A stretch of 64,000 nucleotides of DNA from Molanna angustata (lineage: Eukaryota > Arthropoda > Insecta > Trichoptera > Molannidae), in assembly GCA_963576475.1 (NCBI GenBank), contig OY754980.1, positions 5,318,790 to 5,382,789 on the forward strand, given 5' to 3'. The notes beneath the pieces were generated by a model. That model saw only the letters and a program-made list of their open reading frames with translations, was not told where the DNA came from and ran no database searches. Positions 21,353 through 31,534 of this stretch are shown here, piece after piece (position 1 is the stretch's first letter; every line of letters starts with the position of its first letter). The translations under genes and the position numbers were made by a program.

Positions 21353-22082
21353 CATTCAGATCCTAATACTGTGTATCAAGTTAGTTTCATATAGATTCCA
21401 TTGGAAACCACAGAAACCACATTCCCTTCATGGTAAACCCCACCCCTTCATTGGTGACCTATGACGATTGATTAGATAGATTTTGTTACGAAATTTCAAA
21501 TTGTTTTAATAAAATTTTTGTTACATTTTTGCCTAAAATTTTAGAAGTACCTCGAAACGTTTTAATTCTTTTAGAGTTTTTTTTTTTGTAGTATTCCTGA
21601 GCGTAGTATATAGTTTATAGAGCATTATTTCAATACAGCAAATCGTGTTTTCTTTTTAAAAAATCGATATATTTGGTTCATACTAACATTTTAATTGTCA
21701 CAGACACTAAAATACCTTGCAGTAAAATTTTATAATCGTATTAAAAATGTTGTAAAACCTATCAAGTATATTTTTAAAAAAATAATTGTGAAAGCAGCAA
21801 TAATTATCTGTTAATTAAATTGAAAATAAAAAGTCTGATTCAAGATTAATTTTAATATTGTGAAAATTCAAATCTCTAGCGCGAGTTAAAAAAAAATAAT
21901 TTTACCGCCAGTTGTGAAAAAAAGTAGATGTTGCAACGGTGTACAATATTGTTACGCGAATAATAAACTACGAACGTGGCTCCTCGTTGACAAGCAAATT
22001 TGCCAAGTGCAAAACCATTGTTTTATTTATCAGGATGAAATAGCTTTCATCAATAAATAAATACATACAGTTATTACCATTT

Positions 22083-22372
22083 TTGCTGTGAGGCATCGGC
22101 TTAGAATAGTGCTTCCACTCTTTTCTATTATTGTTTTCGAGTGTCCCGTAAGAGCCGGGTAATCGAAAATACATCAGGCCACAATGACATCTGACATAGT
22201 TCAGCAATGAGGTTCACCACCCATTCTGAATGAAGTGCCTTTTTAGGTGAGACGAGACTGGTGTGTGGGCATACACAGATGTGTTGTGCTCCCTTTTATA
22301 AGGCAATGCACACCCGCACACCTTTCGCTAGTTACCCCACATTGTGGGACATGCCGTGATGGTATGTATGTA
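22083..22372 (+). mobile_element. SINE with 12-bp target-site duplication
   Basis: The element is bounded by TTATTACCATTT at 22071-22082 and again at 22373-22384, a perfect duplication. The body is about 290 bp. Its 3' half matches the repeat at 16190-16326, and its 3' end GGGACATGCCGTGATGGTATGTATGTA (about 22346-22372) resembles the tail of the LINE at 23196-23590 and its minus-strand copy at 26485-26615. I see no clear tRNA-like head. Confidence 0.75.
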
Positions 22373-22384
22373 TTATTACCATTT

Positions 22385-23190
22385 ATACAGTTATTTCCAG
22401 AATTATTCCATTTGTGAGTGTGTGACTTATCATTGTTTAAAAAAGTTTTTGATGTATTATAAGCTGTGTAAATCTTCAACCAAGTAAAAATATAAGGAAC
22501 ATTTGAAAGCGTTACGAGCGGGGCAGAGAGGTCTTCGTGGTTTTAAAACAGGTCGTATTCATTTTTATATACATATTATAATTTAATACGATGTAAAATC
22601 AATCTTTGAATTTAGCATATCTTTGTCATAGCGGAAACCACGAATACGCTATTTATAATTTTTTTTTTTGTATGAACAACAATAATCTAGTCTCTGTCCG
22701 CCAGTGAGTATGCCACCTTCTTCAGTCTCCATACTCAACTCGTGCTGTGCACATATAACATGTCACGGTGCTACTATATAAGCACCCTGCGCATAATAAT
22801 ATAAAAGTTTTAAATACGCACTTACATATATTAAAGAAAATTAAGGTGCATCATATGTTGAACCAGTGATGAGAAGAAAGAAGAACTACGCAACAGAGAG
22901 AAGTAAGAAGACAGCTGGCACAGTAAGTCCGATCCCTTCAAACTTTTCCATCTTGTCCAATCTGTTTCTTTTGCCGATATCGCACATATAATTATTTTTG
23001 GTCCTTACGAGCGGATCAGTAATTCGTAATTACTGTTTGTATAAATTAAACTAATTAGTTTGTGATTAATTCACACAATATTATTTTGATTTGTATAGTT
23101 GTCTGTAAAGTAGATTACTTATATCAAAATAATCATCGTATATACGTTCAACGTATCAATAATAAGTAGATTAAATCTATATAAAGTTAC
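22385..23190. other. AT-rich sequence, nothing identified
   Basis: A poly-T run at 22659-22668 and a moderately GC-rich patch (22690-22790) are the only features. No exon or internal repeat partner was found. Confidence 0.35.
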
Positions 23191-23195
23191 GACGA

Positions 23196-23590
23196 ATGTG
23201 TGGTAAAACGATGTATGATAGAATAAGAAATGAGGATATTAGACGAGAATGTATGATTGAAAGAAATATCGTAAGTAAGATGAAAATAAATGCCCTAAGG
23301 TGGTTCGGCCACATAGAAAGAATGAGTGATGACCGTCTGACAAAAAAAGTATACAAGGCTGATAAAAGAGGAATGAAAAGTAGAGGTCGGCCAAGAAAGA
23401 GTTGGCACGATCACATAAATGGGATTTTGAAAGATGGAGATGTTAGAAGTAAGAATAATAGAAGAGCGTGTATGAGACGATGTATGGACGTGAATGAAGC
23501 GAGGAATGTATGTCAAGAGAGAGGAGTCTGGCGTTCGGTTCTCTCTGCCTACCCCAAATAGGGAAATGGCGTGATGGTATGGGTATGGGT
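23196..23590 (+). mobile_element. LINE 3' end: reverse transcriptase C-terminus and tail
   Basis: A 121-codon frame shows RIRNEDIR, NALRWFGHIERM, GRPRKSWHDHI and RACMRRCMDVNEARN, the C-terminus of an endonuclease/RT LINE. After the stop come TACCCCAAATAGGGAAATGG and CGTGATGGTATGGGTATGGG, a tail shared with the local SINEs. It is truncated 5' of the RT active site. Confidence 0.8.
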
Positions 23591-23994
23591 AAGTTACTTA
23601 ACTAGATTGTAAGGTTTTACTAACATTAAAAACTAATACAAAGCGCCCTTGAGGTGAGTTTTCACGAAAACGGTGCCATATAAATTATCCAACCATATAT
23701 ATTTATACTTGCAATTTATTTTAATATCATAAAATAAAATGTCTTGAGAAAAAATATTGTCTTTGCAAGGCAGATGCGATAGAATAATATCACAGTTACA
23801 AATTACCTATGATTTGATAAGTGATAATACTAAAAAATACATTTTTATCGCGCTGTACAGCCCATTCGAAACTTTAATAAACCTTGGTATAAGTATTAGT
23901 GAATGTCGGTGATATCTAGTGTACATATACATTGTGATTGTACCGAACCAAACAACATTGAAATGCTTGTTGAATGAAATTCCGATGAAGTGTG

Positions 23995-25060
23995 GAGTAA
24001 ATAAACAAATATTTAATTACCTCAAAGAGATCATCAGAAGACAATCTCTGTATTCTGATGTTTGATGAAATGTCTATAAGGAAAAACTTGATGTACAACA
24101 ATAGCCTTGACATAATAGATGGCTTTCAGGATCACGGCAAACAAGGCAGAAGCTTCCAAGTAGCTTCTCATGCTTTGGTATTTATGGTTGCTGGAATTAG
24201 AAAGAAATAGAAGCAACCAATAGCTTTTTATTTTTCCGGTGATTCTGTGACATCTGATAGATTATCTGTTATAATAAAAGAGGTATGTTGTATTTGATAG
24301 GTACTCTTAGTTTCTTGTGAATATGCAAATATTAAAGAATTGAGATTTATACATGCATATACTAATGAATTTAACATTATATTCAACACTTACTTGATAT
24401 TACGTTTAACATTTATTGACTGAACTATATGTTTTGTCTTCAGGTCCTCAAAAATTGTTTTGAATGCAGGACTAAATGTTGTTGCCACTGCTTGTGACCT
24501 TGATGGAGTCAATATCAAGGCAATCAACACGCTGGGCTCTTCTACAGAAAGACCGTATTTCCAAGTAGACGAGCATGAAATTGTTATAATTTTAGATACA
24601 CCTCACCTTCTAGTGCTTTAGAAACATGTTTCTAAAATATAATGTTGAATGCCCCCAAGACATTCAAAATGATACTTTTTTATAATTAGTACTTATTCAT
24701 ACACAGTCTTACTTAGTATTTGCGATGTGAGTCTAATCTGACGCCTACTCAGTTATTTGTAAGGCTGAAACTTCTTAAGTGTCGGATTTCAGCCAAGTTA
24801 CAAATAGTAAGTAATTTTGTTTTGCTCATACATTTTGAAATGACCAGAATATTTTTTTTTCAGGTTTGGCCAAATGGCAGCACATACAAAAATTTTATGA
24901 TCAACCAAAATATGAATTTTGTTTTTGCACCAGCTTTAACTAAGCAACACTTACAGCCGAATGGACCTCAGAAAATGAAGGTGAAGTTGGCAACACAGAT
25001 ATTCAGTCATTCTGTTGCAGCTGGAATGTTTACCAAGATATCTCAAAGTAATTATATTTA
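23995..25060 (+). pseudogene. P-element-type transposase, copy A, exons 1-3
   Basis: An exon at about 24010-24281 reads CILMFDEMSIRKNL...DGF.DHG...FYFSGDSVTSDRLSV with a GTATGT donor. The next, about 24444-24645, reads VVATACDLDGVNIKAINTLG with a stop in LLVL*KHVS. A third, about 24865-25047, starts KWQHIQKFYDQ and shifts frame into APALTKQHLQPNGPQKMKVK. Blocks and intron positions match copy C (38866-41614). The rest of the gene resumes at 26732, beyond a Penelope-like insertion. Confidence 0.85.
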
Positions 25061-25134
25061 AAAAATTTATTTTAACCGTTTTGTATATACATATATATAT
25101 AATGTTGTTTTTGACGACACATTCGTAATATGGC

Positions 25135-26400
25135 AGCACGGTAAGGAAGAGTTGAATAAGTTTTTATATCATCTCAACTCTATACACCCGGATATCCAAT
25201 TCACCATGGAAGTGGAAAAGGACAACCAACTGCCTTTCCTCGACGTATTGGTCCAGAAAAAAGAAGATGGCCGACTGGGACATACGGTGTACCGCAAACC
25301 GACACATACGGACAGATACTTAAACGCCGCATCACACCACCATCCAGCTCAGCTAGCCTCAGTACCGAAAACACTGGCGACCCGAGGACGAAGACCACAC
25401 CAGACAAGAGATGAAATACTTACAAGATACCTTGACAGCCAATGGATACACACCATACGTTATACACAAAGCACTTAACTGCAATCCCAAAGATAAAAAA
25501 GAGCGCGAAGTATACCGGGCGACAACATTTTTGCCATATATACGCGGCACTACAGACGCCATAGCGAGAAACTTACGACGCAAACAAATAAATACAATCT
25601 TCGGGACTAACAGAAAAATAAAGGAAGACTTGCGTAACGTAAAAACATCAGTGCCTCATGAAAATCAAGGTATCTACGAAGTACCATGTGGGTCGTGCGA
25701 CGGCGTCTACATCGGCAGAAACAATTGCCGCATAGAAGCCAGACTAGCAGAGCATAAGGTGGACATATCTCGTAAGAAAATACAATCCACCCTTGCGGTA
25801 CATACGATGACTGAAGGACACAAGGTAGATTTTGAAAACGCAAAAACACTGGTACGACTTAACAGAGAGACGCAACGAATATATAGAGAAGCAATAGAAA
25901 TCAAAAAGATACCAAACTGTACAATACAGCCGACCGATACAACCGCCGTACAGACAAACACCGGTATGCGCACGCTACGGTCGACTAATACAGTACGTAA
26001 CGTAAGAAAAATAACGACAGTCACCAACCCTCCTCACCGCAGCCAGAGACTACAGACGAAGCACCTGACTTCCTGAGGATGGCCATCAACGTACGGCTGA
26101 AACATCGAAGACACGGTTTCACCAGAAACCTAACGGACACGACGCGGAGTAACCGAGAAACGGATACATAAGATATATATAAATATATATTTGAATAAGG
26201 GCATACAGGGATCGGAAACAGCACTAACACACATTTTAACTTAAATTTGCACACATATATATTGAACATCTAAATTATCTTACAAATCCAGTAAAAATAT
26301 ATTTTTTTTAGTTACGTAATCTTAATAATATACCCTCAATATCTAAACTTTGACTAAATGCTTTATGAGTACTACCTCAGAACAGGCATTCAGCCTAGTG
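25135..26400 (+). mobile_element. Penelope-like element 3' half (RT C-terminus plus GIY-YIG nuclease)
   Basis: The first frame gives the RT end (HPDIQFTMEVEKDNQLPFLD, GRLGHTVYRKPTHTDRYLNA, HHPAQ). A frameshift near 25400-25470 leads into a 221-codon frame with the GIY-YIG endonuclease: GIYEVPCGSCDGVYIGRNNC, then RIEARLAEHK. The combination of RT and C-terminal GIY-YIG defines Penelope-like elements. After the stop, CTGAGGATGGCC...GGCTGAAACATCG (26073-26106) forms the usual 3' stem motif. It is 5'-truncated and inserted within P-element copy A. Confidence 0.9.
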
Positions 26401-26484
26401 AGATAGTAAAATTTTAATATTTTTATTATGTATACTTTTTATGAAATGTACTGTATTGAAATATGTAAATAAATAAATAAATAT
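26371..26484 (+). repeat. LINE 3' end with ACCTC..GAGGT-type hairpin, copy 1
   Basis: ACTACCTCAGAACAGGCATT then CAGCCTAGTGAGATAGT forms a hairpin. About 60 bases of A/T-rich sequence and an (AAAT)n tail follow. The same arrangement recurs at 33751, 34247 and 58601. Confidence 0.65.
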
Positions 26485-26615
26485 ACATACATTCATACAT
26501 ACCATCATGCCATGTCCTTTACGGGGTAGGCAGAGAGAGGCGCCACGCTCCTCTATTTTTGCACACACTCTTGCCTTCCTTAACATCCATACATCGTCTC
26601 ATACATGCTCTGTAT
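26485..26615 (-). mobile_element. LINE 3' tail, minus-strand copy of the 23196-23590 family
   Basis: The minus strand reads GTATGAGACGATGTATGG, TCTCTCTGCCTACCCCGTAA, then GGCATGATGGTATGTATG, matching 23470-23590 in order. Only the last about 130 bases are present. Confidence 0.7.
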
Positions 26616-26731
26616 AAACTACTGTTTTTTTTCCTTTCTCAAAAGCATAAAATGCTTGTGCTGAGAAATGGAGTACATATAAAAACGATTCAATTATATA
26701 AAAATGTGTGTTTATATTTTCATACTCTTTC

Positions 26732-28050
26732 AGATGAACTACCAGCAGAGGCCACAGCAACGGCAATGCTTATAAACAAAATAGACCAGTTATTCGACAC
26801 CTTGAATGAGGACTCCCAGGATTTAAGAAGAGGTAAAAAATATTCAGCGAATACTGTTCGGTATTGTTTCAGTATTCCGAATTTACGCGCCAAAATAGTA
26901 AATAATCAAATCATCATTTATCAGCGCTATGGTAGGAACTGCCTTCCCCTCCCTACCATTTACCTTCCTATCCAACCTTCAAGGCCAGTAGTCGATCAGT
27001 AGTCGTCGTCGATCGCCAGTCGCAAGCACTGTCACATTTCGTTCGCTGTCGTTTGTGTGATACAAATTTAGTTCGTCGCAAAACATCTCGTGTCGTTATA
27101 AGAAAGTTCTCGTAAAGTGAAACATTTATCAGTGCAACAGTGAAAGGAGGCGACTCGAATATTTGGTGAGTCCTTTCTCAAATCCTTTCGTTTCCTTGTT
27201 ACCGGCATTTCACACAAGCACAGATTGAGGATTCAATCTAATGCATAGCCTGTGACAATATTATTGAAACCAAAATATCTTCCTTCAATCATCGTTAATT
27301 ATACAGTCCACTTAATCTTATAGCCCGAATTGCAACTCGGCGTTCGGCGCTAACAAATACTTTGTTAAAACGTCCATATATTCAAGCATACTGGGTTCAC
27401 ATGAAGAAATTCATTAACAATATAAAATTTCTTGGAGCACAAACGCGTCCACCTTCACAAGATGGTTGAGTGAGAACTATTAACGCCGTAGAAAGGTTAT
27501 GGCATAATTTTAAAACAATGAAATTTTTTAGCCTTTCTACCAGGCGTCTCAATCAAGACCCACTAGAAAATTTGTTTGGTTGTATCAGGTCGAATTGTGG
27601 TTCAAACCCAAACCCAAATGTGCCCCAATTTGTAGCTGGACTTAAAACTGCATTGCTTAATAATATAATGTATAGTGGTGTTAAAAGAAATTGTGAAGAC
27701 AACAACAGCACCATTTTACACAATATAAAACAATTTTTAAGCACCAGTAAAGTACCTACACAATACTGGCACTGTTGCTGTTACAGAAAAAAATATATTT
27801 GTGGAAATGAATTTTCAAGAAACAAATGATTATGATGGAACTCCGGAAGCACAAGCATGCATATATGTGTGTGGCTTTATCATCAAAAATTTAGCGATTA
27901 CTTGCAGAAAATGCAAATTTATAATGGTTGATGATGGAGCTAATAGAAACCACATATTTACTAATTTTAAAGAATTCAATCCTGAATCGAATTCTTTAAA
28001 TTATGCCAGTAAAGAATTAATAAATTCTGTTCTCATGCCACAATGGTAGC
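26732..28050 (+). pseudogene. P-element transposase, copy A, 3' exons
   Basis: Resumption of copy A: LPAEATATAMLINKIDQLFD at 26738-26797, interrupted at about 26863 by a second P-like 5' end. It continues at about 27345 with PPSQDG*VRTINAVERLWHN, RRLNQDPLENLFGCIRSNCG (the P/THAP9 signature), QFVAGLKTALLNN and, after a frame change, EAQACIYVCGF..KNLAITCRKC. Stops and frameshifts are present. The match to copy C (40659-41614) is long and collinear. Confidence 0.85.
26863..27345 (+). mobile_element. nested P-like 5' terminal region
   Basis: TACTGTTCGGTATT...ACGCGCCAAAATA.TAAATAAT...CATCATTTATCAGCGC, then later TTTGGTGAGTCC, also occurs in order at 38869-39010 at the start of P-element copy C. 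It splits copy A between RRGKKYSAN and the next coding block. Flanks CGAATACT (left) and CAAATACT (right) agree at 7 of 8 bases, consistent with an 8-bp P-type duplication, though exact ends are uncertain. Confidence 0.5.
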
Positions 28051-28059
28051 CGAAGATTT

Positions 28060-28790
28060 GGTCAACCTCCTTAACAGAGCGAAAAGATCTACATTAAAAT
28101 AAATACCTACCTGAGCCACTCTATCAATACTTGAAAGAAATTTGTCTCTTTTAGCATCTCAAAATCCAAGGCTGCCTAATTTCAGCGAAAAGGAACCCTA
28201 ATGAATTGGCACCAATTACACTTAATAGATTACGAGTCAGTGTCACCAGGTGCAAAAAGAACATACTCAGGTGGGGTATAAGGGTGGAAGAGGAAGTCTC
28301 CTGGAATTGCGGTGAGCTCCAGACGAGCACCTCCTCATCTATCGGAATATATATGCCAGTGAGGTGCGATGTAAGAGACCTGATGATGATCACTGAAAAA
28401 GCCGTTGTGGCAGCTGTATTCTGGAGTGGGGTGGCTTTAAATTCAACAAAACCATTTTAAGAAAATTATTTGTTAAGTACATACCATAAGCATATCCTAT
28501 AATAATGAGGGGTATAAAATTATAAAAAAATAGGTTGGTGATGAGTCAATATAAAAACAACTACTCGCAATGAGTCAACAGAACACTGACACTATTATAT
28601 TATATGATATGATATGAGTCAAAATGAATTAAACAAGGTATTTGATACAATTAAGATACAAGTCAATTAGGTCCAATATCATTTCTGCCTGATCTTCATT
28701 TAGATATCTTACCTGAACTTGTTGAAGCCCTAAAAACAAATAGATCTTCATAAGCATTTTTTTGTGACAAAAACCAGGAAAAGGACATGG
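28060..28790. other. no gene recognised; GC-rich patch
   Basis: 28150-28440 is richer in G+C than its surroundings. It contains CTGATGATGATCACTGAAAAAGCCG (28380-28404), a motif like other retroelement 3' ends in the window. An 84-codon frame there has no recognisable domain. Confidence 0.3.
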
Positions 28791-28799
28791 TAATGGAGT

Positions 28800-29310
28800 A
28801 AGTGGGGTACAGAAAGCAAACTTTATAAATATTTGTATACAGAAGGTCTATAGTGTAGGAGTGGACATAAAATTGGTTACTTTTGATGGTTGTCCCGCTA
28901 ATTTATCTGCATGTAAAGAACTGGGTTGCAAATTGACTGATTTATGTAACATGAAAACCACGTTCCCTCACCCTATAACACAGAAAAACGTTGCAATTAT
29001 TTTTGTATCCATGTCATATGGTAAAGCATTTGCAACGTACTAACAACCGCGAAAAATATTGTGGATCAAAAAAAGTCGGCAAATAAAGTGGTCGTATTTT
29101 GAAATGCTACACTCCCTATAAGTGGATGAATATTTCCACCTTGCAAACAAACTTACTTCAAAACATGTATATTTTCATTGTGTTGCTGAAGCTATTTCTT
29201 TTTGTGACAAAGATTTAATGTTAGCTAACTTTGAAAACTCCGAAGGGACGGTGAATTTTGTTAAAATAATCAATAACTTGTTTGATATTTGATACATTGT
29301 TTAATTTTAG
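28800..29310 (+). pseudogene. P/THAP9-type transposase, copy B fragment
   Basis: Codons from about 28840 read VDIKLVTFDGCPANLSACKE and LTDLCNM, matching the SLTFDG...N...LG block of P/THAP9 transposases. After a break come EYFHLANKLTSKHVYFHCVA (29121-29180) and INNLFDI. It is distinct in sequence from copies A and C, so it is a different P lineage. Confidence 0.7.
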
Positions 29311-29378
29311 ACTTCTTTGTATTTGTATTCTTTACAACGCATACGCTTGGCTCTGGTTGTCAGCCCTGCTGCGCCCAA

Positions 29379-30245
29379 ATGTCTCAAAAAGACAGAACTG
29401 CAACCCCCAACGTCACAGGGGTTCCACTTGGTAAGACACGCGCATCATCAAAGCCATTGGGTGTAGCAGGGGGTAGCTCAGGTGTTTCACTGGCAGCTCC
29501 ATAGCTTCCACAGCCAGCACAGCCAGACCCAAGCGTCTACGGACACCCCCTAGATCAGACACGGCAGGAAGCGACACAGACCCGGAAAGTCCCAGACCAC
29601 CTAGGAAGATTAGGGCTCAGTCTACATCCCCGCACGGTCCGCCAGTGCCCCCTGCAAGAATGGAAGTGGATACTGGTGTACGCCAGCCGTGGCGTCACAT
29701 CAATGATAACAAGCACCAGATTCGCTCCATATTCCAGGGGGCAAATGTGCTTGGACATTTAATCGGAGCCCACTTGAATATTCACCCTGTGTCTGGGGAA
29801 GCTAGGGACTCTCCGGTCCTGTACCAATTCCTTTACTTGGCATCTAGAGGGGAAACATACCTTTCCTCTATGACGAACAGGCAGGTGTCTGCCATAACAT
29901 TGGCCATAGCCAATACAATCGCCCCTTGCGTGATGGCCATCAGCTTACCAACGGATCTAGCTTGTGTCCGCTTCCGAGCTCAGGTATTAGCTTTACTGGC
30001 AAATGAGCTGGCGGCCACCACCTGGTACGTCATAGATAACACGTTATACATGGCAGCCATAGCAGCTGGTGGGGCCCTCCATGCTGAGGCAGACCGCCTC
30101 CCTATCCGCTTTGATTCTTTTGAAGGACCATCAGACAGTCCTGACCTAGCTCGCGTAACCCCGGAGTCCGCTGCGTGTCTACTATTATGGGTTATTAGCC
30201 ATGGTACCCCGGCGTTGGCACAAGCTCCCCAGATATATTTAATTC
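29379..30245 (+). pseudogene. GC-rich virus-like structural-protein block (possible endogenous viral element)
   Basis: The start at 29379 (MSQKDRTATPN) runs 42 codons to a TAG at 29502. The next frame continues with a Ser/Thr/Pro/Arg-rich stretch (ARPKRLRTPPRS, ESPRPPRKIR), then a long helical, Ala/Leu-rich region through 30240. One frameshift near 29500 therefore breaks a frame of about 285 codons. G+C is visibly well above the surrounding AT-rich DNA and codon use differs. A disordered basic N-terminus followed by an all-helical core suits a capsid or nucleoprotein of an RNA virus. I do not recognise a specific family, and a retroelement Gag is an alternative. P-element sequence lies on both sides. 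Confidence 0.4.
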
Positions 30246-30249
30246 CCAG

Positions 30250-30359
30250 GTATTTGAAATGCTGCACTCCCTTCAAGTGGATGAATATTTACACAATAGC
30301 TCTATTTGAAATGCTGCACTCCCTTCAAGTGGATGAATATTTACACAATAGCTCTATTT
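30250..30359. repeat. 55-bp tandem duplication derived from P-element copy B
   Basis: TTTGAAATGCTGCACTCCCT TCAAGTGGATGAATATTTAC ACAATAGCTC occurs twice in a row. A diverged third copy is at 29096-29139, where it encodes FEMLHSLQVDEYFH in P transposase. The pair therefore marks the right edge of the GC-rich insert. Confidence 0.8.
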
Positions 30360-30369
30360 GGTATTCATT

Positions 30370-31230
30370 GATAAGTTTTTGATTTCAGGTGGCTGTAAAC
30401 ATGCTGTGGCATTTCTGTATTGGTTGTACCATAAAAGCGTTGAGCCAAGTAGAACTTCCGTAGAATGTTATTGGAAGCGTCCAGTGATGGCTGGTATAGG
30501 TACAAACATTCCATTTATTAATGCCAAGGATTTCGGGAACTATGGATGTCTACTGAAAGGAGATAATTAATTTTTATCTGCTGTAGTAGAGTATAATCAA
30601 AGTATTGGACATAAAAACTTGATGCTTATGAGTTTTTTCTCTGAAAAATCCGACATGGAAAGACTCTCACTGGAAAGAGAAGAAACTTGGGTCCAATGCT
30701 ACAGGATTTCTACGTTACTGTGAAAATAATATTACTTTGAGTGTCTGTAAAACTGCGGAACAAATGACAAGTGAACAAAATAAGTCTCCGCTATGGCATA
30801 GTCTGCGTTATGGCAGAATAACTTCATCAAATGCGTATGCTTGGCAAAATGTACAACATTCAATGACATACTATGCAAAAAATTATTATGAGCTAGACTG
30901 AAGTCAACTGAGGCATTGATGCGAAGTCGAATGCTTGAATCTAGCGTATTAAAAATTATGAAGCAAAAACTCAATCTTAAGTTTAATAAATGTGGAATAT
31001 TTCTATTGCCTCAATATCCGATTTTTGGTGCATCACCAGATGCTATCACCAAAGATTTTATTGTCTAGGTGAAATGTCCAATGTCGGATAAGACATTTCA
31101 GACTTGCTTTCTTGACAAAAAAAAAACACCCGGCAATATTTACATGGCACAAATGCAGTTGCAAATGTATTATGTAGCAAAAAGTGTTTTGTGTGGCACA
31201 CCCTGACTTTGAAAAGTCACAAAATATAAG
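30370..31230 (+). pseudogene. SWIM finger plus YqaJ-type nuclease gene, 5' part before transposon
   Basis: A SWIM-like CKHAVAFLYWL and VECYWKRP open the region at about 30390. After stops, KTAEQMTSEQNKSPLWHSLR YGRITSSNA and later QYPIFGASPDAITKDFIV*VKCP (30010s frame; 31011-31083) match the YqaJ/lambda-exonuclease fold, where ASPD and E.K supply metal ligands. The catalytic Glu codon reads TAG (31066-31068), a GAG-to-TAG change. MAQMQLQMYYVAKSV follows. The gene is cut at 31234 by the transposon 31235-34820 and continues at 34825. Confidence 0.7.
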
Positions 31231-31534
31231 ATATGAGTCGTTGAGTTGCAAAACCCGCTCTGATCGAAATTTACCAAAAATTATCTATGAATGCCATATT
31301 ATATTTTTTTCTTTTTTTGTTTTTTATAAAACGACAGCAAAATATAAGAAGTCGATCAAAAACCCGCTCCGTATTAATATGCGAGAAGCAAAAACCGCTC
31401 TGTCTGAATCCAGCCACTGAGAATGTGCCGTTGAATAAAATTCAAAATGGCCGCAGTACACTTTGCAAGTGAAAACAAGCGATATTTAGGTATGACAAAA
31501 TAATGATTTTTTGTGGTTTAAAATAGATAATTCA

